This document shows, piece after piece, positions 17,949 to 26,616 of a stretch of DNA of 64,000 bases. Within the stretch, counting starts at the first letter, position 1. The number at the start of each line of letters is the position of its first letter. Both the position numbers and the translations under genes were made by a program. Source of the stretch: JBDTSW01 sp963782605 (lineage in GTDB: Bacteria > Actinomycetota > Thermoleophilia > Solirubrobacterales > 70-9); the NCBI GenBank assembly GCA_963782605.1, contig CAWAKK010000001.1, positions 408,211 through 472,210 of the forward strand. The letters run 5' to 3'. The notes below the pieces were generated by a model, which was not told the DNA's origin, did not search any database, and saw only the letters and a list, made by a program, of their open reading frames with translations.

Positions 17949-19313
17949 ATGAGCACCTCGGCCCAAACGGCGCCCGCCCAGGATGTCCCGCGATCTCAAC
18001 GGCCCGCGCGCGGCGCCGAGCTCGACCTCGAGATCGACTCGCTCGCCCACGGAGGTCGCGGCGTCGCCCGCACGAATGGCTACGTCGTCTTCGTCGCGGG
18101 CGCGCTTCCGGGCGACCGTGTGCGCGCTCGAATCGGCAAGTCCAAGCGCAGTCATGCGGAGGCAACGGCGGTCGAGATCCTGCGCCCCGCACCCGACCGG
18201 ATCGCGGACACCTGCCTGCACGGCGGGGCGCCGTGCCCCGGAGCCGCCTGGCAGGGCCTCCCGTACGAGCGGCAAGCTGCGGAGAAGCAGTCCCAGGTCG
18301 ACGACGCCCTGCGCAGGATCGGAAAGCTCGATGGCTTCGCGCTCGAGCCCATCGAAGCCGCAGACGAGATGTGGCGGTACCGCAACAAGCTCGAGTACAG
18401 CTTCGGAACGGCCGCGGGTGCGCTCGTCCTCGGCTTCCACCCCCGCGGGAGCTGGCACGAGGTGGTCGACGTCCAGGACTGCCACCTCGCTTCGTCGAGG
18501 TCCAACTCGGCGCGCAATGCTGTTCGGGACTGGGCTCGATCTCATGGGCTCACCGCGTGGGACCCGCGGGAGCGCACCGGCACCCTGCGGAACCTCGTCG
18601 TCCGGGATTCCGCCAGGACGAACCAGGTGCAGACGCGTCTCGTCACCTCGCCTGCCGACTTTCCGCGGCCACCGGTCGATCTCCACACGGTCGTCGAGGG
18701 ACCGGGCTCCGGCACCGACGGGCCGACGGGCGTCCTGGGCGAGGAGCATCTCGAGGAGGAGCTCCGGGGACTGCGTTTCCGGGTCGCGCACACCGCGTTC
18801 CTCCAGACCAACACTCGGATGGCCGAGCGCCTTTACGGCGTCGCCATCGACTATGCCCGTCTTGGCGGGACCGAGCGGGTCTACGACCTCTTCTGTGGGA
18901 TCGGCACCATCGCGCTGGCGCTGGCGCCGCACGCCGGCGAGGTCTGGGGCCTCGAGTCGGTGCCCGAGGCCGTCGCCGACGCGGAGCACAACGCCCGCGC
19001 CAACGACATCTCGAACGCCCGATTCGTGGCTGCCGAGGCCCGCCTGGGCATCCGCCCGTTGCTTGAACGGGCGGGGCGCCCCGACGTCGTCGTCGTCGAT
19101 CCGCCACGAGCTGGCCTCTCCAAGAAGGTCGTGCGCAGGCTGATCGAATGCCAGGCACGACGCATCGTCTACGTCTCCTGCAACCCGACCACGCTCGCTC
19201 CCAACGCCGCTCAGCTCACAGAAGCCGGCTACGAGCTGAAGCGCGTACGACCGGTCGACATGTTCCCCCAGACGCCGCATGTCGAGTGCGTCGCGCTGCT
19301 CGAGCGCGGATAG
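17949..19313 (+). CDS. TrmA/RlmD-type RNA (uracil-5-)-methyltransferase
   Basis: 454 residues. An N-terminal TRAM domain (about 25-85, DLEIDSLAHGGRGVAR) leads to a class I SAM methyltransferase. FLQTNTRMAE, YDLFCGIGTIALALA (SAM loop), VDPPRAGLSKK and the catalytic YVSCNPTTLA Cys are intact. Such enzymes make m5U in 23S rRNA or tRNA. The Fe-S cysteines of RlmD appear only partly (CLHGGAPCPGAAW), so which uridine is modified is unclear. ATG 17949 is separated by only 22 bases from the divergent peptidase start, so at least one of the two must be expressed with a very short leader. Confidence 0.9.
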   Translation: MSTSAQTAPAQDVPRSQRPARGAELDLEIDSLAHGGRGVARTNGYVVFVAGALPGDRVRARIGKSKRSHAEATAVEILRPAPDRIADTCLHGGAPCPGAAWQGLPYERQAAEKQSQVDDALRRIGKLDGFALEPIEAADEMWRYRNKLEYSFGTAAGALVLGFHPRGSWHEVVDVQDCHLASSRSNSARNAVRDWARSHGLTAWDPRERTGTLRNLVVRDSARTNQVQTRLVTSPADFPRPPVDLHTVVEGPGSGTDGPTGVLGEEHLEEELRGLRFRVAHTAFLQTNTRMAERLYGVAIDYARLGGTERVYDLFCGIGTIALALAPHAGEVWGLESVPEAVADAEHNARANDISNARFVAAEARLGIRPLLERAGRPDVVVVDPPRAGLSKKVVRRLIECQARRIVYVSCNPTTLAPNAAQLTEAGYELKRVRPVDMFPQTPHVECVALLERG

Positions 19314-19323
19314 GCTGCGCGGC

Positions 19324-20112
19324 GTGTCGCGAGGATTCGGAGTGGCGGCCGGGCTCGAGCCGGATGTGGCCGGAGCGCTCGCCGCTCGCTGCGCCGAGTT
19401 GGGTTATGGCTCGATGTGGTCAAACGACCATCCCGGAGCACTCGGCCTCGAGACACTCACGGTCTTCGCCGAGGCGGCGCCCGAGCTCGACCTGGGTGTG
19501 GCCGTGATGGCCCTCGACCGCCACGAACCGGGCGACATGGCAGGGCACATCGAGCGACTGGGCCTTGATCGCGAGCGGCTTTGGCTCGGGATCGGATCGG
19601 GTTTCTCGAAGCGACCCCTCACCGCGATCCGGGAAGCGGAGCCCGGCCTGCGAGAAGCGCTGCCGGGCGTGCGCCTCGTGCTGGCGGCGATGGGACCACG
19701 GATGTGCGCATTCGCGGGTGCCCGGTTCGATGGGGTCTTCTTCAACTGGATGACCCCTGAGTTCGCGGCGGGGGCGCGCCGTCACGTCGAGGCGGGGGCG
19801 CGCGATGCGGGTCGCAACCCGCCCCCGGTGATGGGATACGTGCGCACCGCCGTTGGACCCGACGCCAAGGAGCGACTTGCCAAGGAGGAGGCCTTTTACC
19901 GTGACCTCCACGACGGCTACCGCAACCACTTCGACCGCCTTGGTGAGCCCGAGGGGACGGTGGGCGTCGCGGTGGCCGACGGCGCCGAGGCGCAGGAGAA
20001 GCTCGCGAGCTATGAGGCCCTGGACCTCACGGTCGTCCGCGGCCTCGCCTCTGCGAACGCCGAGGCGATGGGCGCGGTCGCACAGGCGGCGGCGCCGGGC
20101 GACCGCGGTTAG
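19324..20112 (+). CDS. LLM-class flavin/F420-dependent oxidoreductase
   Basis: 262 residues from GTG 19324, ten bases after the methyltransferase stop, so it is probably in the same transcript. The luciferase-like barrel shows LGYGSMWSNDHPG, LDLGVAVMALDRH, ERLWLGIGSGF and FDGVFFNWMTPEF. It is shorter than most family members (about 290-340). Members use FMN or coenzyme F420 for oxidation or monooxygenation; actinobacterial ones are mostly F420 enzymes. The substrate cannot be inferred. Its stop abuts the convergent UDG-like gene with no spacer. Confidence 0.85.
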   Translation: MSRGFGVAAGLEPDVAGALAARCAELGYGSMWSNDHPGALGLETLTVFAEAAPELDLGVAVMALDRHEPGDMAGHIERLGLDRERLWLGIGSGFSKRPLTAIREAEPGLREALPGVRLVLAAMGPRMCAFAGARFDGVFFNWMTPEFAAGARRHVEAGARDAGRNPPPVMGYVRTAVGPDAKERLAKEEAFYRDLHDGYRNHFDRLGEPEGTVGVAVADGAEAQEKLASYEALDLTVVRGLASANAEAMGAVAQAAAPGDRG

Positions 20113-20718
20113 CTAGTACGGGGGAAGGTCGCTGTACCAATCGCCCAGCACCCGGAAGGACGACCAGAACTCGCGCTTTGAGTCCTCGGAGTCGAGCGAC
20201 TCGTCGATGTCCGGGACGAGCAACGCTTCCACGGTGGGCGTCAGCTCCTGCACCTCGCCGTAGCGCTCGTCGAGCACCTGGGCGAGCGGAAGCTCCAATT
20301 CGTTCAGCGAGCGCAGCGCCGCCTCTCCCATCAGGACGATCATCCGCGGCTGCACGATCGCGATCTCCTCCACCACCCGGTCGACGCACTCGGCGCCGGC
20401 GAGCGAGGGATCCGATACCGGGCACTTGACGCAGAGCGTGCCGTAGATGGCGAGGGGATCGATCCCAAGGCGCTTGAAGCTCTTCATCAGCGCATTCCCC
20501 GCCCGGCCGTAGAAGGCCACACCCTCCTCGATCTCCGCGGCGGTCGGCGCGAACTTCAAGAGCATGATGTCGGCCTGGGGGTGGCCTGAGCCGAGCACGG
20601 GCATCAGGTTCCCCCGCGGGCAGTGTGAGCATTCCTGAAGGCGCTGGGTCAGGGAGTTGAGCTCCCGGATGGCGCGCTCCAGGTATTTCTCCTGGATCTC
20701 GTCGTCTGTCGTCGGCAT
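20113..20718 (-). CDS. Divergent uracil-DNA glycosylase superfamily protein
   Basis: 201 residues from ATG 20718. Two CxxC pairs (Cys30/Cys33 in CSHC, Cys96/Cys99 in CVKC) could hold an Fe-S cluster as in family 4/5 UDGs. VLGSGHPQADIMLLKFAPT takes the place of the usual G-E-A-P-G active loop, then AFYGRAGNALMKSFKRLGI, and VQPRMIVLMGEAALRSL matches the strand-helix after the second pair. The catalytic motif is altered, so base-excision activity is uncertain. The neighbour at 20796 is a glycosyltransferase-PHP fusion on the same strand, 77 bases upstream. Confidence 0.75.
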   Translation of the reverse strand: MPTTDDEIQEKYLERAIRELNSLTQRLQECSHCPRGNLMPVLGSGHPQADIMLLKFAPTAAEIEEGVAFYGRAGNALMKSFKRLGIDPLAIYGTLCVKCPVSDPSLAGAECVDRVVEEIAIVQPRMIVLMGEAALRSLNELELPLAQVLDERYGEVQELTPTVEALLVPDIDESLDSEDSKREFWSSFRVLGDWYSDLPPY

Positions 20719-20795
20719 GGCGTCCCCGGAAGTTCCCGTGGCCGCTCCCTGTTTTGACGAGCGACGGCGCGCTCCTTCCGGCCGCCCTGCCTGCA

Positions 20796-22712
20796 TCACG
20801 GCTTGCCCAGGCTCTCGCCCCCGCGTCCGCCGGACGTTTGCAGCCACTTGAGCGCCTGGACGTAGATCAGGTTCTTGTGCTTGCGCACGATGTCGGCGCC
20901 TCGCATCGCCTCGAGGAATTCCCTCGGCCCATCGAAATCGTGCACCCGAATCATCACGCTGCCCAAGCCCTGAGCGACGTGACTGTCCGATCCCGCCCCC
21001 GGAACGATCCGGTACTTGGCGGCGAAGCGCACGGCCTCCTCGTTGAAGGCGGTGAGCGTGACACGCGGATTGAAGACCTCGAGGATGTCGATCTCCTCGA
21101 CCATGTCCAGCAGGTGCTCGTAGTCGGGTACCGAGTGCAGGCGGTCGAACGGATGGGGCACGTAGACGAGGCCGTTCTGGCGGCGGATCTCCGCGATCGT
21201 TTCCGCCATCGTCATCCCGCGCTCGATCTTCTCCTCCAAGAAGAGCCCAATCACCTCGCCCTGCTCGGCGGTCTTCACCTCCTCCGCGACGATGACCTTG
21301 ATTCCGCCTATCTCCGCGGCCATCTCGCGCGCCTCGAGCGCACCGGAGATCTCGTTGTGGTCCGTGATCGCGATCGCCCCGAGACCCGCCTCCTTGGCGG
21401 AGAGCAGCAGCGTCTCGACCGGCGTTGCGCAGTCGGGCGAGTGGTCCGTGTGCATGTGCAGGTCGACGTGAATCGGACGCCGCCGCGATATGCGGCGCCG
21501 CAGCGCGGCGTTGCCGTTGGAGTCGTGCCGGCGCGCCGCCAGCCTGCGGTAGGTGTCCTCGAGCTGATCGGCGACGGCGCCCCAGTCGCGAACGGAGACG
21601 GGGGCCGCTGCCGCCAGTCGCTCACGCAAACCTGCATCGGCGATCAGCCGCTCGAGCTGGCCCGCGAGCGTGAGCACGTCGCCCGCCTGAAAGAGAAGCC
21701 CGCGTTCGCCGCCGCCGGTGAGCTCCTCGTAGATCGCTATGTCCGAGGCGACCGGGACCGCGCCCGCCGCAAGCGCCGCTCGGATGAGCCATGGAGCGGC
21801 GCCGGGCCCGCCGGAGGTCGCGCAGACCACATCAGCGCCGGCCATGAGCGCCTCGGCGGAGGTCGTTCCCGGCAGGACGGCATGGACGCGCTCTCGCAGC
21901 GCCTTGGCGATGCGCAGCTCGCCCCGATCGGGGAGCAGGACGGCCGCCTCCCACTCCGCGTCCGGATCGAGCCGGCGAAGCGCCCGCAGGAAGGTCCGCA
22001 GCCCGCCCCGTTCCTCTGCCGCGCAGTACGCGATGCGAACGCCGTTCTGGGCCCGTGGGCCTTCACCCGGCCAGAAGGCCTCGGTTGCGGGCTCTGTGCC
22101 GGGCTCGACGAGCTCGTAGCCGCCGGGGAAGAATCGCTCCATCAGCGCGCCGGTGGTCGTGCTGGTGACGCTGCGCGCGTCCAGGCGGCCGAAGAAGATC
22201 TCGACCAGGGGGCGCGCCACCTGGGTTGAGAGGATGCGCTCGCTGGGCTCGTGGAACGTCCCCACGTTGAGCGAGTGAGAGGCGCGCAGCGCCGTGGACG
22301 CGGCGCATGGCGCGAACGGATCGTGAACGTGCAGGATGTCGAGCTCGATGGCCTCAAGCAACGATTCGACGTTGCGGTTGATGTCGACCGGTACGGGCGC
22401 GGGACGAGGGCCAGGCCCCCGAGGCAACGGGATCCCGGACCCGATGGCGAGAACGGGCGGCCCGCCATTGCCGGCCCGCAGACCCTCCCAGTTGCCATCG
22501 AAGGCCGCACCAGGGTTGTCTCTGAGCTCTCGGATCAGCCGGCGCGACTGGCGCACGGCGGTGCGCGACTCGGAAGGGGCGGCAACGAACACCCGGTGGC
22601 CACGCTCCGCGAGCTCCGCCGCGACGTGGCCGGCGAACGCGTTGACCTCGTTGCGAGCCTCCCAGGGATGCGGCGAGACGTGCGCGATCGAGAGCGGCTC
22701 GCCAGGGGTCAC
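20796..22712 (-). CDS. Glycosyltransferase (GT4)-PHP phosphoesterase fusion
   Basis: 638 residues with two domains. Residues about 5-395 form a GT-B glycosyltransferase: IAHVSPHPW at the N-terminus, DILHVHDPF, GTFHEP, and the late donor half with IRAALAAGAVPVASD. Residues about 413-625 are a PHP metal-dependent phosphoesterase: VDLHMHTDHSPD, AITDHNEISG, YVPHPFDRLH and GAGSDSHVA supply the His/Asp ligands. The glycosyl donor motif E-x7-E is weak (SAEALMAGAD region), so the transferase half may be altered. The fusion implies a sugar transfer coupled to removal of a phosphate from donor or product. It lies upstream of ino1 on the opposite end of the same strand block, and the link to inositol lipid glycosylation is inference. 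Confidence 0.85.
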   Translation of the reverse strand: MTPGEPLSIAHVSPHPWEARNEVNAFAGHVAAELAERGHRVFVAAPSESRTAVRQSRRLIRELRDNPGAAFDGNWEGLRAGNGGPPVLAIGSGIPLPRGPGPRPAPVPVDINRNVESLLEAIELDILHVHDPFAPCAASTALRASHSLNVGTFHEPSERILSTQVARPLVEIFFGRLDARSVTSTTTGALMERFFPGGYELVEPGTEPATEAFWPGEGPRAQNGVRIAYCAAEERGGLRTFLRALRRLDPDAEWEAAVLLPDRGELRIAKALRERVHAVLPGTTSAEALMAGADVVCATSGGPGAAPWLIRAALAAGAVPVASDIAIYEELTGGGERGLLFQAGDVLTLAGQLERLIADAGLRERLAAAAPVSVRDWGAVADQLEDTYRRLAARRHDSNGNAALRRRISRRRPIHVDLHMHTDHSPDCATPVETLLLSAKEAGLGAIAITDHNEISGALEAREMAAEIGGIKVIVAEEVKTAEQGEVIGLFLEEKIERGMTMAETIAEIRRQNGLVYVPHPFDRLHSVPDYEHLLDMVEEIDILEVFNPRVTLTAFNEEAVRFAAKYRIVPGAGSDSHVAQGLGSVMIRVHDFDGPREFLEAMRGADIVRKHKNLIYVQALKWLQTSGGRGGESLGKP

Positions 22713-22778
22713 GTGGGTCAGGATAGGGCCGCGGCCAGGCCGCGAGGGCTCCGCGCGGTGGCGGAGCTCGGGCCGGGC

Positions 22779-23945
22779 TTAGGCGTCCGCCTCGATTCGC
22801 TCCTTGGCCCTCTCAGCGGCCTCGGGGGTGCGTGCGTGGCTCGCGATGAACTCCTCCGTCAGCACCCTCGCCTCATCATCGGGACGCTGGGTATGCGGCG
22901 ACTTCATCAGGTACGAGGAGGCGCCGTCAAGCTGGCCGGCGACGCCATCGTTCAGGGCCAGCTTCAAGATCCGCACCGCGTCGATCACGATGCCCGCCGA
23001 GTTGGGTGAGTCCCATACCTCGAGCTTCAGCTCGACGTTCAGCGGCACGTCGCCAAACGAACGGCCCTCGAGACGGATGTGCGCCCACTTGCGGTCGGTA
23101 AGCCACGGGACGTAGTCCGACGGGCCGACATGGACCTGGTCGTCGGGCAGCTCATGGCCCATGATCGAGGTCACGGCGTTGGTCTTTGACTCCTTCTTGG
23201 AGTCGAGCCGCTCGCGCTCGAGCATGTTGTAGAAGTCCATGTTGCCGCCGACGTTCAGCTGCGAGGTGCGCTCCATGCGCACACCGCGGTCGTGGAAGAG
23301 GCGGGCGAGCTGGCGGTGCACGATGGTGGCGCCGACCTGCGACTTGATGTCGTCGCCGATGATGGGCAGGCCCGCCTCGGTGAACCGCTCGTCCCAGTAG
23401 TCCTCGCGAGCGATGAACACGGGCAGGCAGTTGACGAACCCGACACCCGCGTTGAGCGCCTGCTCGACGTACCACTTGACCGCCTGCTCGGAGCCAACGG
23501 GGAGATAGCAGACCAACACGTCGGCCTTCGTCTCCTTGAGGATGCCGACGATGTCGGCGGTGGGGCCGGGAGCCTTGGTGATCTTCTCCTTCAGGTACTT
23601 GCCGAGCCCGTCATGCGTCATGCCGCGCTGCACCTCGATGCCGAGGTGTGGGACGTCCGCGAACTTGATCGTGTCGTTCTGCCCGGACCAAATCGCCTCA
23701 GAGAGGTCCTTCCCGACTTTCTCGGAGTCGATGTCGAAGGCCGCGACGAACTCCACGTCGGAGACGTGGTAGCCGCCAAGGTCGACGTGCATCAGGCCGG
23801 GAACGTCCTCGGCGGGATCGGCGTCGCGGTAGTAGTGGACGCCCTGGACGAAGCTGTTGGCGCAATTTCCGACGCCGACGATGGCAACTCGGACCTTGCC
23901 GTCGTCGGTGCGGTGGCCGTTTGCGCTGGCCCCGTTTGTGGTCAT
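22779..23945 (-). CDS. ino1: myo-Inositol-1-phosphate synthase
   Basis: 388 residues, the size of the actinobacterial enzyme. It converts glucose-6-phosphate to inositol-1-phosphate using NAD. Rossmann loop VAIVGVGNCANSFVQG, DIVGILKETKADVLVCYLP, GDDIKSQVGATIVHRQ, QLNVGGNMDFYNML, SKKESKTNAVTS and KLEVWDSPNSAGIVIDAVR are textbook. The AGGAGGAC ribosome site precedes ATG 23945. Upstream on the same strand is the CDP-alcohol phosphatidyltransferase, so together they supply phosphatidylinositol-type lipid. A palindromic hairpin lies between the two. Confidence 0.97.
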   Translation of the reverse strand: MTTNGASANGHRTDDGKVRVAIVGVGNCANSFVQGVHYYRDADPAEDVPGLMHVDLGGYHVSDVEFVAAFDIDSEKVGKDLSEAIWSGQNDTIKFADVPHLGIEVQRGMTHDGLGKYLKEKITKAPGPTADIVGILKETKADVLVCYLPVGSEQAVKWYVEQALNAGVGFVNCLPVFIAREDYWDERFTEAGLPIIGDDIKSQVGATIVHRQLARLFHDRGVRMERTSQLNVGGNMDFYNMLERERLDSKKESKTNAVTSIMGHELPDDQVHVGPSDYVPWLTDRKWAHIRLEGRSFGDVPLNVELKLEVWDSPNSAGIVIDAVRILKLALNDGVAGQLDGASSYLMKSPHTQRPDDEARVLTEEFIASHARTPEAAERAKERIEADA

Positions 23946-23981
23946 GCGAGCGAAGTCCTCCTGGCGGCGGGGGTGGAGAGG

Positions 23982-24011
23982 GTAACTATGCGCAATCCGC
24001 GCAGTGGTTAC
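23982..24011 (-). promoter_or_regulatory. Two-part palindrome upstream of ino1
   Basis: GTAAC and GTTAC flank TGCGC and GCGCA around a 5-base centre, a 30-base imperfect palindrome in the 78-base gap between the phosphatidyltransferase stop and ino1. It sits 36 bases before the ino1 start, so it could be an operator or a leader hairpin controlling ino1 separately from the gene before it. Confidence 0.4.
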
Positions 24012-24023
24012 ACCGGCTGGGGC

Positions 24024-24668
24024 TCAGACGGTAGCGGGCGGCGACGGCTCTGACTCGAGCGCCTTGAGCGCGCCTCTCACATGCAGGACTCGCTGGCCGA
24101 CCGTGAACGCGGTGAGCGCCGCCAGCGCGTAAACCGATGGCTCGAGCAGGTCGACGCCCTCGATGAGCTCGTTGGCGGCGAAGACCAGGCCGATCGAGAG
24201 GATCACGACCCGCACCGGCCGCGTTGCGATGCCGACCTTGCACTCGACCCCAAGCGCCTCCGCCCGTGCGCGGGTGTAGGAGACCATCAGCGAGCCCAAA
24301 ACCGTTGCGACGCATGCCGCCGCTGCCAGCGAATCACCGGCCTCGGCGAACTGGTACGCCACCGCGGTGAGCACGATGCCCTCCTCGATGCGGTCGAGGG
24401 TCGAATCCAGAAAGGCTCCGAAGAGCGTCCCCTTGCCCGACATGCGGGAGTAGCGGCCGTCGAGCGTGTCCATGATCGACCCGACGATGAAGGCGACCCC
24501 TGCCCAGAAGAAGTGGCCCTCCCACACGAGCACCGCCGCGGCGAGGTTCAGCACGAGGCCCGTCATCGAGATCGCGTTCGGCGTCAGCCGCGACTCGATC
24601 AGCCGGTTGCGCGCGTAGACCCTGAGCTCCTGCCCGGAGCGCGCGCGTGGTGGAGGGGTGCGCTCCAT
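24024..24668 (-). CDS. CDP-alcohol phosphatidyltransferase (phosphatidylinositol-phosphate synthase type)
   Basis: 214 residues from ATG 24668. Six hydrophobic helices and the family signature DTLDGRYSRMSGKGTLFGAF then LDSTLDR, fitting D-x2-D-G-x2-(A)R-x8-G-x3-D-x3-D with Ser in place of Ala. It joins a CDP-diacylglycerol to an alcohol head group in the membrane. Because ino1 is the next gene, inositol-1-phosphate is the best guess for the head group, as in actinobacterial PIP synthases; glycerol-3-phosphate remains possible. Confidence 0.88.
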   Translation of the reverse strand: MERTPPPRARSGQELRVYARNRLIESRLTPNAISMTGLVLNLAAAVLVWEGHFFWAGVAFIVGSIMDTLDGRYSRMSGKGTLFGAFLDSTLDRIEEGIVLTAVAYQFAEAGDSLAAAACVATVLGSLMVSYTRARAEALGVECKVGIATRPVRVVILSIGLVFAANELIEGVDLLEPSVYALAALTAFTVGQRVLHVRGALKALESEPSPPATV

Positions 24669-24678
24669 GGGCGGCAAG

Positions 24679-24825
24679 CTAGATGAACTCGCAGACCGAG
24701 TCGACCACGGTCGGCTCGTCGATCCATGGCCAGTGGCCGTGGACGAAGACAACCGGCGCTCCCTCCCCGCCGGTACGGCGAACGAAGACGCGAACCCCGT
24801 CGACCAGGAGATTCTCGGTCTTCAC
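24679..24825 (-). pseudogene. Collapsed alpha/beta hydrolase (both ends, no core)
   Basis: A 48-residue frame from GTG 24825 to TAG 24679. The first 30 residues are the N-terminal strands and oxyanion loop of an alpha/beta hydrolase (NLLVDGVRVFVRR, APVVFVHG). The last 18 are a typical C-terminal end, HWPWIDEPTVVDSVCEFI, where the catalytic His and final helix sit. The central 150-200 residues, with the nucleophile, are missing. The join falls at VHG|HW, where G-H occurs in both parts. The peptide cannot be an enzyme. Confidence 0.6.
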
Positions 24826-24867
24826 AGCTTCGGGTGGGCAAGCACGCGGCGAGCATATCCTCCGCCC

Positions 24868-25800
24868 ATGCGAGCCCCCGAGTCTGGCGATGGCGCGATC
24901 CTCTGCCTGGGAGAGGCCATCGTCGACCTCCTCTGCGAGGAGGTGGTGGCCGACCCGGCGCAGGCAGCGCGCTTTAGGCCGCACTTCGGAGGAGCCCTCG
25001 CGAACGTCGCCGTGGCGATCGCGCGGGCAGGCGCGGACGTAGCCCTCCTCGGGGGCGTTGGCGATGACGAATGGGGCTCCTGGCTGCGGGCGCGCCTGGA
25101 CGCGGAGGGGGTCGGCCTCCGCTGGTTCTCGCAGGTCGAGGAGCTGCGGACGCCGATCGCGTTCGTGACCTTCGACGCCACCAGGGAAGCTCGCTTTCGG
25201 GTCTACGGCAACGGCATCGACGCGGGCATGCACGTGGCGGGCGAGCGGATCGACGAGGCGCTCGAGCATTCGGGCGCGCTCGTCTTCGGCTCGAACACGC
25301 TCGTCGGAGCCCCGGAACGCGAGCTCACCCTGCGCGCTCGGGACCGCGCGCTCGAGCGCGGGCTGCCGGTCCTCTTCGATCCCAACATCCGGCCCAACCG
25401 CTGGACGCAGATGGAGCAGGCACACAAGCGGAGCCGCGACGCCTGCCGGGGAGCGTTCATGGTCCGCGCCAACCTCGACGAGGCGCGACACATCGCTCAG
25501 CTCGATCCGCAGGCCGAAGCGTTCGAGGCGGCCGAGTCGCTGTGTGAGTTGGGAGCCCGCGTGGCCGTTGTGACGATGGGCGACCAGGGCGCGGTCGCCC
25601 GGGGTGAGGCCGAAGCGGAGGCGGTTGCGCCCGAGGTCGACGTGGTCGCCCCGCTTGGGGCCGGTGATGCCTTCTTTGGAACGCTCACGGCAGAGGTCGC
25701 GTTGGCGGGGTGGGCGCCGAGTGCCGTGGGCAGTTCGCTCGAGGCGGCATGTGCGGCCGGCGCGCGGGCCTGCATGAGCTGGGGAGCGCTGGGCGCGTGA
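24868..25800 (+). CDS. PfkB-family sugar kinase
   Basis: 310 residues from ATG 24868. ribokinase fold: N-terminal ILCLGEAIVDLLCEE, the GGALANVAVAIARAGADVALLGGVGDDEWG signature 1 region (read in pieces), NTLVGAPER, FDPNIRPNRW, and signature 2 with the catalytic base in PLGAGDAFFGTL. It phosphorylates a sugar, probably fructose or 2-keto-3-deoxygluconate by resemblance. It is transcribed divergently from the collapsed hydrolase and its TGA overlaps the GTG of the endonuclease III-like gene. Confidence 0.92.
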   Translation: MRAPESGDGAILCLGEAIVDLLCEEVVADPAQAARFRPHFGGALANVAVAIARAGADVALLGGVGDDEWGSWLRARLDAEGVGLRWFSQVEELRTPIAFVTFDATREARFRVYGNGIDAGMHVAGERIDEALEHSGALVFGSNTLVGAPERELTLRARDRALERGLPVLFDPNIRPNRWTQMEQAHKRSRDACRGAFMVRANLDEARHIAQLDPQAEAFEAAESLCELGARVAVVTMGDQGAVARGEAEAEAVAPEVDVVAPLGAGDAFFGTLTAEVALAGWAPSAVGSSLEAACAAGARACMSWGALGA

Positions 25801-26495
25801 GCGGCGCGACGTGGAAGCGGCCCCGGCGCGCTCGCGTCCGCGCCATCCGCGACCGCCTGCGCGAGATCTACGGGCGCCCCGTGAACCAGCCGCACGGTCA
25901 CCCAATCGCCGAGCTGGTGCGAACCGTGCTCTCGCAGAACACCAGCGACGGCAACCGCGACCGCGCCTACGGTCGCATGCGCGAGCGCTACCCGACGTGG
26001 GAGGAGGTCCGTGACGCTCCCGTGGAGGAGTTGATCGAAGCGCTCCGCCCAGGAGGCCTCGCCAACACGAAGGCGCCCAGGATCCAGGAGATCCTGCGCC
26101 TGCTCGGCGACCATCCCGATCTCGACTGGCTCGCCGGCGCCCCGCGCGACGAGGCGCTCGCCTACCTCACCGACCTGCCCGGCGTGGGTCGCAAGACGGC
26201 CGCCTGCGTGTTGATCTTCAGCTTCGACCGGCCCGAGATCCCGGTCGACACCCACGTCTACCGGGTCGGCACGCGACTGGGCCTCTTTCGAGAGGGCGCC
26301 TCTTTTGAAGAGGCCCACGACGAGATCGGCCGGATGGTCGATCCGGAGGATGCGTACGAGTTCCACATCAACCTGATCAGGCACGGGCGGGCGATCTGCC
26401 GCCCTCGCCCGCGCTGCTCCGATTGCGCGCTACTGCGCATGTGCCCCTACGGGCGGAAGCTGCGGGCGTCCGCGCCGGCAGGTGGCACTCAGTAG
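25797..26495 (+). CDS. HhH-GPD DNA glycosylase/AP lyase (endonuclease III-like)
   Basis: 232 residues from GTG 25797, overlapping the kinase stop (GTGA). LVRTVLSQNTSDGNRDRAY, the helix-hairpin-helix LPGVGRKTAACVL with the catalytic Lys, VDTHVYRVGTRLGL with the catalytic Asp, and an Fe-S loop C-x5-C-x2-C-x5-C (CRPRPRCSDCALLRMC) are present. It excises oxidised pyrimidines or related lesions from DNA. The first Cys spacing is one residue shorter than in E. coli Nth, a variation known in the family. Coupling to a sugar kinase looks accidental. Confidence 0.92.
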   Translation: MSGATWKRPRRARVRAIRDRLREIYGRPVNQPHGHPIAELVRTVLSQNTSDGNRDRAYGRMRERYPTWEEVRDAPVEELIEALRPGGLANTKAPRIQEILRLLGDHPDLDWLAGAPRDEALAYLTDLPGVGRKTAACVLIFSFDRPEIPVDTHVYRVGTRLGLFREGASFEEAHDEIGRMVDPEDAYEFHINLIRHGRAICRPRPRCSDCALLRMCPYGRKLRASAPAGGTQ

Positions 26496-26616
26496 TTTTC
26501 CGCACCAGCCCTGCGGGGTCTCCGCGATGAAACCGGGGAGGCCCGCGCACAGAATGGGGGTGTCGACTGTTACAGGGAGCAGTACGCCATCCATCCGACC
26601 CTCCGAAAGGAAACTC

